Shown piece after piece: positions 54,902 through 64,000 of a DNA stretch of 64,000 nt. The stretch lies in contig WBZZ01004123.1 in the NCBI GenBank assembly GCA_019918135.1, positions 200,001 to 264,000 of the forward strand. Reading direction: 5' to 3'. The number at the start of each line of letters is the position of its first letter. The first letter of the stretch is position 1. This DNA is from Paulinella micropora (Eukaryota > Cercozoa > Imbricatea > Euglyphida > Paulinellidae). The translations under genes were made by a program, and so were the position numbers. The notes under the pieces were generated by a model. The model had not been told where the DNA came from, did no database searches, and was given only the letters and a program-made list of their open reading frames with translations.

Positions 54902-55243
54902 TTGACGTCCGTTCCAGCTGTCCAGCGAGGCAAAAACGCGCTTAACGCAGAGTGGTGCGCTCAGCGCGACGAATGTGTGCTTCTCTATGAGGAAGAATGC
55001 AGCGAGGAAGATAACCTGGCCCTGGTAGTAGAGCAAGTGCACAAGGCAAAGACGCCGAAAGAGCTAAAAGTGATCTGTCAGAAGCTGCTCCGTGAGCTGG
55101 TGGGCGCCCGCGCGATCGCCGAGGCCTTCCGAGGCTTTGCGGAGATGAGTGATTTTGACAGATGCCGGCTCTACAGCTGCGGTGGCGCTATTTGCAGCGA
55201 GTGGCGGCACCCCGAAGAAACCAGCGGCTGCCCTTGCAACTAG
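54902..55243 (+). CDS. Small acidic/helical protein of the virus-like block
   Basis: About 110 codons: GKNALNAEWCAQRDECVLLY, EEDNLALVVEQVHKAKTPKE and a Cys-rich end (CRLYSCGGAICSEW, GCPCN). The visible frame lacks a good ATG. An ATG at 54,822 in another frame (MSQPGKRPSLSS) may belong to the same gene. No family is recognised. Fossil; about one interruption. Confidence 0.4.
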   Translation: MTSVPAVQRGKNALNAEWCAQRDECVLLYEEECSEEDNLALVVEQVHKAKTPKELKVICQKLLRELVGARAIAEAFRGFAEMSDFDRCRLYSCGGAICSEWRHPEETSGCPCN

Positions 55244-55430
55244 AATGAAGACTCAGCCTCTTATTAGGCAAACACAAGACTTTTTCCCCTCATTTTCTGT
55301 GCGCGGGTTTCCCACGCGATGTGCTCTTTTCTTGTTCTTGTTTTTTTGGTTTAGCCTCCTGTCAAATGTTTTTTTTGTGCTAGCCTATTAAAATTCTATG
55401 GTCAAATACCAAAAAGCACATGCTTCCCAT
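55244..55430. other. Spacer between convergent genes
   Basis: AT-rich with AATAAA-like sequences (TATTAAAATTC near 55,385). No gene is seen. Confidence 0.4.
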
Positions 55431-56244
55431 TCAAAAGGCTGCCGGCACCCAAATTTTTACAGTCTTTTGCTTATTCGTTTTAATACGGTTCTGGTTTGGA
55501 TTCCTTTTTCTGGCCAGCTCTGCTTTCACGTTATGCTTCTGGAGGCTTAGCATGTAAACCTCAAAATTACCAAAGGGTCCGTACAAAATTACGTCGAAAC
55601 CGTCACCCCCCCCGCGATATTGCGGGCACATAGCCTTGGGGCGCCCCCGAGACGCCGCAACCCACGAACCACCTGCGGCCCGCTTCGTAGGAGGGATAAA
55701 ACTGTCGGGATATTGGCGCGTAGTTGGTCGTACAGAGCTGCACTGCAGATGAACAGCACAGGAGGTTGTACATCACCGTACGTGAAAAATGGCCCGCCGC
55801 TTTGGGCAGCAGCAGAATGTACGGGAACCGCAGCAGTGGGTCTAGTCTCGAGGCACGATATGAGTCAATTTCGTCCTCTGTGGTCATAACCGCGGTCCGC
55901 AGAACCGGTGAGAGCGCATTGAGGCAATCAAACCCGTTCACAGCGCCGTCGCGTGGCAGGAAGAATTTTCCCAGTCATGCTTACCTTCATTTTCGCTGCC
56001 CAGCGCTTCCTTTTCGGTTACGGAATTCCACCAAGAGCTATGCTTGGTGGCGTGGTTGGGTCGCCGGTGGCTGAAGTCTGGCATGATGAACCGAAAGGAG
56101 TCGACAAACTCTTGATATGGCATGGCCAGTACACAGTCGGATCGCGCCGCGGACAACAGGTCGAGAAACCATTGGTTTTTGGGTTTGTGCAGGCGCGGCT
56201 GGTCCGCAGATTCTAGTGCGGGGATTTCTGTTAAAGATTGCATT
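55431..56244 (-). CDS. Hypothetical protein, minus strand
   Basis: It starts MQSLTEIPALESADQPRLHK and continues with FLDLLSAARSDCVLAMPYQE and FVDSFRFIMPDFSHRRPNHA. Further segments on the same strand read AVMTTEDEIDSYRASRLDPL and LRFPYILLLPKAAGHFSRTV, ending with DVILYGPFGNFEVYMLSLQK. This reads like one protein of about 260-270 residues, resembling an uncharacterised virion-type globular protein. No family is recognised. Fossil; about two interruptions. Confidence 0.5.
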
Positions 56245-56344
56245 TTAGCGTTCCCTCCTCTCTTTTTTGTTTTTCTCGTGGTCTGTGTGTCTTTCACACC
56301 CCCGTTCTCGCATCGTCTGCTTTTGTTTTTGTTTTTCTTTTTTT

Positions 56345-56430
56345 CGGCGGCGGAAAGGGCGAGGGAAAGGGCGAGGGAAAGGGCGAGGGAAAGGGCGAGG
56401 GAAAGGGCGAGGGAAAGGGCGAGGGGCGGG
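56345..56430. repeat. 12-bp minisatellite (GGGCGAGGGAAA)n
   Basis: Six tandem copies of GGGCGAGGGAAA lie in the spacer between divergent genes. The flanks (56,245-56,345 and 56,430-56,696) hold T, C and A runs and no gene. Confidence 0.9.
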
Positions 56431-56696
56431 CGCGGCCCCAAAATGACTCACTATCGCATCGTCTGGCCTCCTCCTCCCCCCTCGCCCTTTCCTTCTCTCA
56501 GTGCTTTTTGTGCGCGGGTGCCCCCCCCTTCTCCCCTCAGGACGTTAGACCGTCCCCTGCCTCTGTCCCCTCCCCCCCCCCCCTCAATTCCCGCGCCCCA
56601 CTGAATATTACGTCCAAAAAACGAAGAAAAAAAAAAGATAACAAACATCGGGGAAGTCGGTGCCAGGGGGACGACCTGTCGTTCGGAAGCAAAAAA

Positions 56697-57684
56697 ATGG
56701 CGGCCTTCGATCGAGACGGTATAATTTATCAGCAACTGGCGCTGAGCCTTGGGTGCAGAGACTTGCTGGCGCTGAGCCAGACCTGCCGCGCTTGGCATCA
56801 CAGGGCAAAGGGGCGCGCGTCGCTGCTGCTCTGCCTACACGCGGCCTTGGACCCCGAGAGCGCGCACAGGTCGTTGCCCGCTAAGGCAGTCTCGCAGGCG
56901 CAACCCGACGTTTCTCTGACCCTGCGCTACATCAGCTGCACCCTGCCGGACGCCCACGTGCGTCTACTGCAGAGCGTCCTGCCGTGCTTTACTAGAGTCC
57001 GGCTGCTGTCTGTGAGCGGGCACCCACGCGCCGTGGCCAAGCTGCTCGCGGCCTGGACCTTGGCGCACAGCAAAACAAATGTCTGCCTGTACCTCCTGGA
57101 ATTGTCGATCCTGCGGCCTCCCGCGGGGGCCCCGTCCGGCTCCTGGAGCAGGCTTGTTGCCGGGGCTGCTGGCGCTGGCGCCCGAGCTCCGGGAACTTAG
57201 GTTGACAAACGTGGACCTGGGGGGTGCGGAGGGCGTGGGCGGCCTGGGCTGCCGCGCGCTGCGGGTGCTGGAGCTGCACGCGTGCGCTAGGGCGCGCATG
57301 TTCGGCCCGGCTTTCCAGCAGCTGGCCCCGCACCTCCGGCGCATCAGCGTGTCGGACCCCGGCTCGCAACTGCAAGAACCAGACGACGTGATGGTCCGGC
57401 CGGGCCCGGCACGGTGGCCCCGCCTAAAGAAAGTAGAGCTGGGCTGCGCGGTAGGTCTGCTGCAGCTGCTGCGCTGGGCCCCGACAGTGCCGGGCGGCAC
57501 GAGACCCCCCTGGCTGGACTTGGAACTGCTGAATCTAGGTTCGCGGCACGCGGCTTTGTTTGACGACCTGTCGGCGCTCGGACTCTTAAGGCCCGCCGTG
57601 CTGGCGGTGGTGGACCGCGGGTCCGGCGCCGCGCCCGCGCTGGCCCGCGCGTTCCTGGCCCAGCCGGGCCCAAGCGCGAACTAG
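56697..57684 (+). CDS. F-box/LRR-like protein
   Basis: The N-terminus MAAFDRDGIIYQQLALSLGC followed by RDLLALSQTCRAWHHRA has the helix pattern of an F-box (L-x-L-x-x-C, W). Leucine-rich stretches follow (LPGLLALAPELRELRLTNVD; CRALRVLELHACARARM; PRLKKVELGCAVGLLQLL) with LRR-like spacing. F-box proteins link substrates to SCF ubiquitin ligases, and F-box plus repeat proteins are common in several giant viruses. Fossil; about one interruption. Confidence 0.55.
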
Positions 57685-57698
57685 CAATTACCTTAGCC

Positions 57699-58527
57699 AT
57701 GCCGGCCAGAACGGTGCTGCTGACCGACTGTCCGGTGCTGGATGACAGGTCGCGCCTGCAACGTTGGGCTAGGCGCTGGGAAAGGTTTGGCAGACCCACC
57801 GCGGCCGCCGCCCCTTTTTCGTTTCGTGTCTTTCAACTTGTGCAGCTATATCTATCACTTTATCAGGCGGAGCCAGCGCGACCCCGGGCCGTTGCTAGAA
57901 CTGCATAACAGGCCGCTGCGCGCGCTGTGCCGCCTGCCAGTAGCCGTTCACGCTTACGTGTCCTTTCTGTGCGGCCGGGACGACCGGAACGTCAGGTTCC
58001 GTAGCGCGCAAGTGTCGGCCTACGTCAGGGGCAGCTACACACTCCTGCGTGCGTGGCCCAGCAGCGGCGGCCCGGGGACGGTGTACAGCTGCGTGCGGGC
58101 CCAGTTCGGCGAAGATTCGCCCACGTTCTTGGCGTGCGCGGGTTTGGGGGCTCCAGTGGCCGCCCGCCGGCCGCATCCGTGGCAACGGCCGTGGAAGGAG
58201 GGCGCGCAGCTGCGCCTGCTGTTGGCGGACTACCTAAGCGGCCAGGTGGCACGCTTGTCTCGTTTATACCAGCATGGGCAGGACTGTAGTACCGCCGGGG
58301 TCCAGAACGTCGCGCGTACGGTGGAACAGCTTTGTCGGCAGGCCCCGGCTGCCAACTGCTTCGTGCTCGAGGACCCGATGCCCAGAAGGCTGCTGAACCT
58401 GTTAGCGTCGCGGCTCCTGAACGGCCTGTCGACGACCGTGCTGGGCGCGTTTGACGAGGACCGCTGGTGACGGCTAGTAACCCTACGCCTGGACAACCTG
58501 CTGGAGACCATCGCGGCCGGGGGCTAA
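57699..58527 (+). CDS. Hypothetical protein downstream of the F-box-like gene
   Basis: It starts MPARTVLLTDCPVLDDRSRL a few bases after the F-box/LRR-like gene on the same strand, so the two may be parts of one gene or a duplicated pair. Further segments: RPLRALCRLPVAVHAYVSFL, ARLSRLYQHGQDCSTAGVQN and RRLLNLLASRLLNGLSTTVL. Helical, Leu/Arg-rich, no recognised family. Fossil; about two interruptions. Confidence 0.45.
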
Positions 58528-59363
58528 GAAATCGACAGAAAGAGCGCGGGGGGGGGGGGGGGGAATGGCGAGCGAGCTAGGGGATGGGGGGCTCTCCCCC
58601 CGTGTCACACACCCCCCCCCCCCTCCCCATCCTTCTTTTTACAACGGTCCTTGCCACAAATCGACTTGACTCATGGGCTACCCCCAAGCGACGCCAATCG
58701 AAGATTTATCGGAATATATTTAACTGTTCCCGATATGCTAAGACTGTACCAGGCTAGTGACTGGAAAGATCAGGCGCAAGATAAATCCTAAGGCGACAGG
58801 AACGTTCCGTCTGCAGCCCGAAAAGACTTATCAGAAGCAAGAAAGGCAACAGAAAAATCACAGAAATAGTTCAAGCAGATCATGCAGAGACTTGCTAGGA
58901 AGTATCACGCGTAGGATTGGCCACGATTTTAGTAGAACGAATTTTTTGTGTGGACAGTGAAAGGTTCTGACTGTCCAGGTGGGGCTGAAAGCAGTCTTTT
59001 TGTGGTCGGCGGTGTAGAAAAAAGGTCAGGCGGGCGCGGCCAAGTGCGCCACCTCCCTGAGCCTCCCTGCGCAGTACAGAATTGTTCAGGATTTTTCCCG
59101 TGAACTGGCACAGACCAGTCAGGCGCTGCCGAACACACCCTGACAATCCCTGCGCAAGTGTGAGAAATGAGGTGGGAGGGGGGTAAGAAATGTTTGCTAT
59201 ATCCGCAATTACCGGCAGAATATTGTAAGACACCTGGGGTGGGGGGGGGGCAGGGGGGAGTGGAACAGTCTCAATAGAGTGGGTAGGATGTGTTTGTTTA
59301 AATTTTAATAAACCAAAAAAAGAGGGGGGAAAATGTCACCCCTTCCCCCGGCCCCCCCCCCAA

Positions 59364-59400
<37 letters not shown>

Positions 59401-59576
59401 TCGGAGTCTGGGCCGCGTGTGGCATTCCACCTTTCCCCCCTTTTTTTTCTCCTGCCCCCCCCCTCCCCCTCGCCAACACCACACACGCACACACACGAAA
59501 CAGATTCCTCCGTCGTCGTTGTATCTCTCTTCTCTATATTTTTTTTAAAAAGTAACAAGAAGAGCGGAGAGGAGAG
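58528..59576. other. Spacer with long C, G and T runs
   Basis: G run near 58,546-58,563, C run near 58,610, G run near 59,237, C run near 59,355 and a T run of about 31 near 59,367-59,397. A minus-strand frame at 58,895-59,233 (starting MSYNILPVIADIANI) is possible but unsupported. The end is an A-rich leader before ATG 59,577. Confidence 0.55.
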
Positions 59577-62267
59577 ATGGACGAAACACCCAACACAAAT
59601 TCAGTGGCGGCACTAGCCGGCCTCGTTTATAATTACTTGCACGAGGAAGAACTCTTCGACGAACAGCCTTCGGACCTGGGCATAATTAGGGAAGCGCTCC
59701 AGCTGCGCGCTACAGAAACCCAACGCATACAAACCCAAGAGCGCCAGGCCATTGAGTTGGAAGCGGTTTGGCAGAACTGTGTCAAAAGTCTGGAACCTAG
59801 CAGCCTGTACCAGTTTCTGGAACTTGTCGCCAAAAAACAGGATGGTGACCCGGCACTGCCAACTAAGTTTGACCTCACGGTCAGCACTGACGAGTCACAT
59901 GCCAAGATTAACAACTGGCTGACCCTTTGGCGGGAGGGCGCCGGCGAGGAAAGACACCAAACAGCCAGGACGCGGTTGCTGAGGCATTTTCAAGAAATCA
60001 CGGTTGCTGGGCTAAAAGAGGAGCCCAACGAGGAGCCAAATGAGCTCAACGAGGGGCCCATTGAGCTGAAAGAGCAGCTAGTCGAGCTGCCGGTCAGCTT
60101 CCTCAAGCACCAGCACAGCGCCAGGAGCCTCGTCTTGAACAACGTGCGGCTGGTGCGCGATTGCGCGGGCGCGGTTTCGTTGTACGCGCCCTACTGCGTA
60201 GGGATCTACTGGCATAGCGTGCGGTTGGCGGACGAGACTGATGACGCACCCCTGAACCTCGGCGCGCCCCTGGAAAGGCTCCGGCACTGGGTCCAACTTA
60301 ACAACGTGCGAGTTAACAACATTTACCTCGGGTACTTCGCTGCTGAGACCAAGGCTATCTTCAGAGACGTACAGGCAGCCAACATTGACGCTGTGTTCAT
60401 CCAAACCCTGGACGCAAAGGACAGTGACTTCCACAATGTCAACCTGCTACTCCGGCACACGTTGGAATATGGTCAGAAGAAGGTGTCTATCAACAACTGC
60501 CGGATTACCGAATGTCGCCTGAATGCTCTGGATAGGACGGGCACGATAAATATCAAAAGTTGCCAAGTCGAAACAATCACGCTTGCCACGGTACTTGGCA
60601 GGACCTACACCAGCGACTGTTCGCGATTGACTGAGCTCAATTTGGAGCCAGCGAGGACCAATCTGCTGGCACAGAGAGTCCAGCTGTCCATTGTCGGATG
60701 CACAATGCTGAAAAGCCTCTGGGTGCCGGAATTCCGTGATGACTTGTACCTCAAGGGCTGCAACCGTCTGCGGGCCATCAGGACCGGCCGCGAAATCGAC
60801 CCCCACCGCGCCGGGGCCTGCCAGGCGACGACGCCGACCTCGACAGACACCCGTCGACGGTGTGGCACGTGACTGACTCAGCGGGTAGATTGGCTACGAT
60901 AGACGGGCCGTACCGCGGTGGGCACTCGCCCGTGTTGCTAGAGATCGGTGCGGATCGTGTTGTGGACATTCCACTCCAACGCTGCGTCTTGAATATAAGC
61001 GGCTTTCTTTGGGTGTCGGTGGGGCCCCACACGTCAAGAATTATTCAGTGGCAACCGCGACAGCTTCGGTTGGAGAGGTACGCGCTAAACAACGACGCTA
61101 AACGCCCAACTGTGGCGGTGCCCGATTGTGTGCACCAGGTACGGAGCGAGGATTCCAGACAAGAGTGGTCCGACAACGGCAGGCACGCCCTAGAATCTTG
61201 GTGGTCGGATTGTGCGCAGCTGCTGCTAAACAACGACAGACACACCTTGAGGCAATTCGAAAACGTGGCGTTTTATTTGGAACGCTTGATAGAATCTACG
61301 ATCATCCGAAGCGAAGGTCGCAAAGTATCTCCGCGCGCAAGAGGGCTTCAGCCGGCAGAGCCCTCGCCCCCGTGCCGAGCCTCACATGTCGCCTGACACA
61401 GGACTAGTGGAAGCATACGCAGAGAGGCTTTGGCAAACGCTGCAAGAGCTGCGCAGAATTCCGGGCCAGGTTGCGGCTTACGCAGTCAGCGTGCTGGACC
61501 GCGAGTTTCAGCCCGAAAAAGAAAAAGAAGCCAAAGACGATGGCGCGAGATTTGCTTGTGTCGTGAAATGTCTACAATCAGACAACAATCCGTACGCGTG
61601 GCTAAGCAAGCGCCTTGGCGAATACTTGGGCAGCGGGACAACCTTGGGGTGCCTTCCGGGCACGATTTCTGCGGCGGTCGACGAGCTGTGCCTGGCCGCC
61701 TTTGCACCCAAAAGCGACGAGCACAGAGAGCAGACCCTGCGCCTCTTACAGACAGAGATCAACCGCTTTTGCGACAAACCCCACCCGGTGCATAAGCTGT
61801 TGTGTGACGGAGGAGCTCTCTTAACGTACCTGTTTAAGTCAGACTTTCCGGTCCCCGACGGGCTACTCAGGTGGTGCTCTGTCGGCCCGGACACCCGTAG
61901 CCCGGCCGCTCTGCTGAACGAGGAGAGGCTTGTACGTTACTTGTTGCAGCACGTGCTATTTCAGCTACGGAATACCAAAGCAACCCGGGCCGCCAGGCTG
62001 GCCGCTGCGGTGTGGCTCAACGGCTGCAAGCCGCCTAATGTAGCCTGGCCGCAACCAGAAGCAAAGAGCGACATCCCCGGCGTCGCGGTGGTGCAGTTCC
62101 TGTCTTCTTGTCAAAAAGAAGAGCTGCGCCGGGCTGCTAGTGCGCCCGTGCCAGTGCCAGTGCCAGTGCCAGTGCAGCCAATGATGATTTCGGCTCGCCG
62201 CCACGCCCTCCAGCGCCGCAGCAACCACGTTTACCTACCAGACCAACCAAAGCGTCACGACGCCTGA
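59577..62267 (+). CDS. Large repeat protein of the virus-like block
   Basis: It starts MDETPNTNSVAALAGLVYNY with a helical, acidic N-terminal region containing a short E-x-P-N-E-like repeat (KEEPNEEPNELNEG). A middle part with regular short beta-type repeats (KKVSINNCRITECRLNALD; GTINIKSCQVETITLATVL; QLSIVGCTMLKSLWVPEF) recalls solenoid or LRR-like folds. Later segments include RGGHSPVLLEIGADRVVD, ESWWSDCAQLLLNNDRHTLR and a helical C-terminus beginning MSPDTGLVEAYAERLW that ends with a (PV)n stretch and a basic tail. It may be one gene or two to three adjacent genes. No family is assigned. Fossil; about two interruptions. Confidence 0.5.
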
Positions 62268-62875
62268 ATTTAGATTACTGAAGAAAGAAAAAAAAACGGT
62301 GGAAAGCAATAAAAAAGTTTCTCGCCCCCCCCCCCACACCCCCCCAAAAAAACAAAGAAACGCAACGGCAGCAAACCAAAAGGAAGAATAGACGACCTCA
62401 CCCCTCCCCGTTCCCGCTCGATTGAGAATTTCTACACGTAAAGGGGGGAGGGGCGCGGCAAGGTGAGGGGGGGGGAGCACGAGAAGGTGGGGCTAGTGCC
62501 TAGGCTTAAAAGCAGTCCAGGCGCGAAGGTGATCGGGGGGGGGGGGGTGAATGTGGGGACTGTGTGGGGGGGGGGCGGGGAGGGGGGGGGGGCAATGTGG
62601 GCGAAAGACTGCTTGCGGTTTTGACGGGGATATACAGCCCCCAGAAACCGCCGCACGCACATAAGCACCCCAACGCACAAAACAGAAAGAGAGCGGTTAA
62701 TGGCGCGAGATAGGTACTACCCCTTCCGCCCCCCCCCCCCCCCCGACCACACCTGTTCCTTCCTAGAAAGACCCCCTTCACTTGACCCTTCATTGCGTTT
62801 TTCTTTCCAATGTGTGTAAGTGGAAAAGGGAAGGGGGGGACATGCGCGGGGCCTGAGTGTGTTTTTTTTTTGTAG
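62268..62875. other. Spacer and compositional border
   Basis: C runs (62,325 and 62,729) and G runs (62,465, 62,536, 62,568 and 62,583), then a T run followed by TGTAG at 62,871-62,875 that could be a splice acceptor. GC content falls sharply just downstream. No gene is seen. Confidence 0.5.
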
Positions 62876-64000
62876 TTTTGATCCGTTCTTTGTTGTCTTA
62901 TCAACTACTCATTTATAGCACTGGACAATGGAGAAACGTGGCATCACCCTTTCTTAGATTAGACGGCACTGCTAGTATGACGGGAGGACTAAATATGGGA
63001 AACCAAAATATAACAAATGTGAATCTGGTTGATGGTGTGGATGTTTCTGTTCTTGATACTTCGGCAGTTAAAACCTCAAGAAACCAAACCATAGCAGGAA
63101 TTAAGACATATAGCAGTGGTGTGGAAATAACTGGAAATTCAATCAATTCAACAACAAAGGGAACATTCATTGTTTTCAATTCTACCAGTAATATCAGGTC
63201 TATTGCTAGTTTGGATATGAACACGGCAACATATTACAACTTTGAAATTTCTGCGAAAAAAATAAGTTTTATTATTGACCGGACGATTGTTTCGTGGTTT
63301 AATGCTACTGGCTTAGATTGTAATAGTAGTCGGATTGTTAATCTAGGAGCACCACAAAATGCTAATGAAGCAGTAAATAGACAATATCTGGATGACAATT
63401 GTGTGAAACTAACAACAGACCAAACCATAACAGGAAGTAAAACATTTAATGGGACGAGCACTACGATAAAATATCTAACTTTAACGAACAACGCCGATTT
63501 TAATAATCAAACTATCATTAATGGTGGAAATATAACATATAATGGGGCGAGGATATTAAACCAAAATGGAGGAGATATATTCTTTTCACAGACGTCAGGT
63601 GATTATCAATATTTCTTATTTACTCTAAATACTGCTACAAGCGGAACCGCGAGCCAAAGAGGTTATGTATTTACGAATGTAGCATTTGATGTAAAAGGAG
63701 CGGGACTTTATATTTCAAAACTTTTGGACAATAAAAGTGCTTCATCTGACATTGTCCGTTTTAACAATGCTGGCGGTATGCGGTTTTATGGTGCCTTAGA
63801 TATGAACTCAAACAACATAACAAATGGTGGAACAATAACGGGAACTACATTAACGGCAACTGCTGGTATTACTACAACGACTTTAACAACGAGCGATACA
63901 ATAACAACAGCATCAGGTATGCCAATAATCATAGGCAATACAACGAAAGGAACAGGAGCAACTGGTGGCTTAGAGTTATATGGAACTGCGAGCGACCCCG
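62876..64000 (+). CDS. Tail-fibre-like protein, partial (runs off the window)
   Basis: An open frame with no stop to the window end reads QWRNVASPFLRLDGTASMTG, GLNMGNQNITNVN, RIVNLGAPQNANEAVNRQYL and KLTTDQTITGSKTFNG. A second GALDMNSNNITNGG repeat and Thr-rich ITGTT/TTLTTSD segments follow. The D/N-M-N-x-x-x-I-T-N pattern with NLGxPxxxxxAVNxxYLD is typical of trimeric fibre shafts in phages and large algal viruses. It is AT-rich, unlike the GC-rich genes to its left. The 5' end is uncertain: the frame is open from about 62,857, there is a possible splice acceptor at 62,875, and the first ATG is at 62,977 inside conserved-looking sequence. Confidence 0.65.

Noticed and set aside
56245-56451. 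Repeat-containing ORFs in the 12-bp minisatellite
   Set aside because: They simply translate (GGGCGAGGGAAA)n in different frames.
62913-63491. Two minus-strand ORFs
   Set aside because: Antisense of the long fibre-like frame, which is open across the entire region.

Overview
The window looks like nuclear DNA of a single-celled eukaryote (protist or alga); I cannot name the lineage. The evidence is a long host gene with many short GT-AG introns (about 47-60 bp), LTR and tyrosine-recombinase retroelements, a tRNA-derived SINE with trinucleotide tails, and long microsatellites.

Layout. 1-2.5 kb: direct repeats, two SINE copies and microsatellites. 2.5-11.4 kb: a multi-exon gene for a myosin heavy chain (motor, one IQ motif, helical and acidic tail). 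A 51-bp in-frame intron leads directly into a transmembrane segment and a GMC-type FAD oxidoreductase, so the simplest model is one membrane protein with a cytosolic motor and an oxidoreductase on the far side of the membrane. 11.7-27.2 kb: nested retroelements. These are a head-to-head LTR pair, a 3'-truncated Copia-like element, and a very young, nearly whole Copia element (17,454-25,790; 396-bp LTRs, TSD TCTGC) that carries a MYND-type zinc finger. The young element sits inside an RNase H domain that continues into a tyrosine recombinase. 28.07-33.28 kb: three almost identical tandem copies of a 1,737-bp unit, each with a dense array of a 14-16 bp palindrome centred on TGCATGCA plus two minus-strand ORFs.

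34-62.3 kb: an apparently intronless, GC-rich, two-stranded block whose spacers are full of C/G homopolymers. It encodes a very divergent RPB2-like RNA polymerase subunit, a histone H4-like protein with an acidic tail, a DOT1-like methyltransferase, F-box/LRR-like proteins, secreted and membrane glycoproteins, a four-pass membrane protein and several unknowns. I read it as a fossil of a large DNA virus in the host genome, with many genes no longer in a single frame. 62.88-64.0 kb: an abrupt change to AT-rich DNA with a long open frame resembling phage and algal-virus tail-fibre proteins; it runs off the window.

Most noteworthy: the myosin-transmembrane-GMC fusion, the polymerase/histone/DOT1-like viral block, the palindrome-bearing tandem unit, and the Copia element with a MYND finger.
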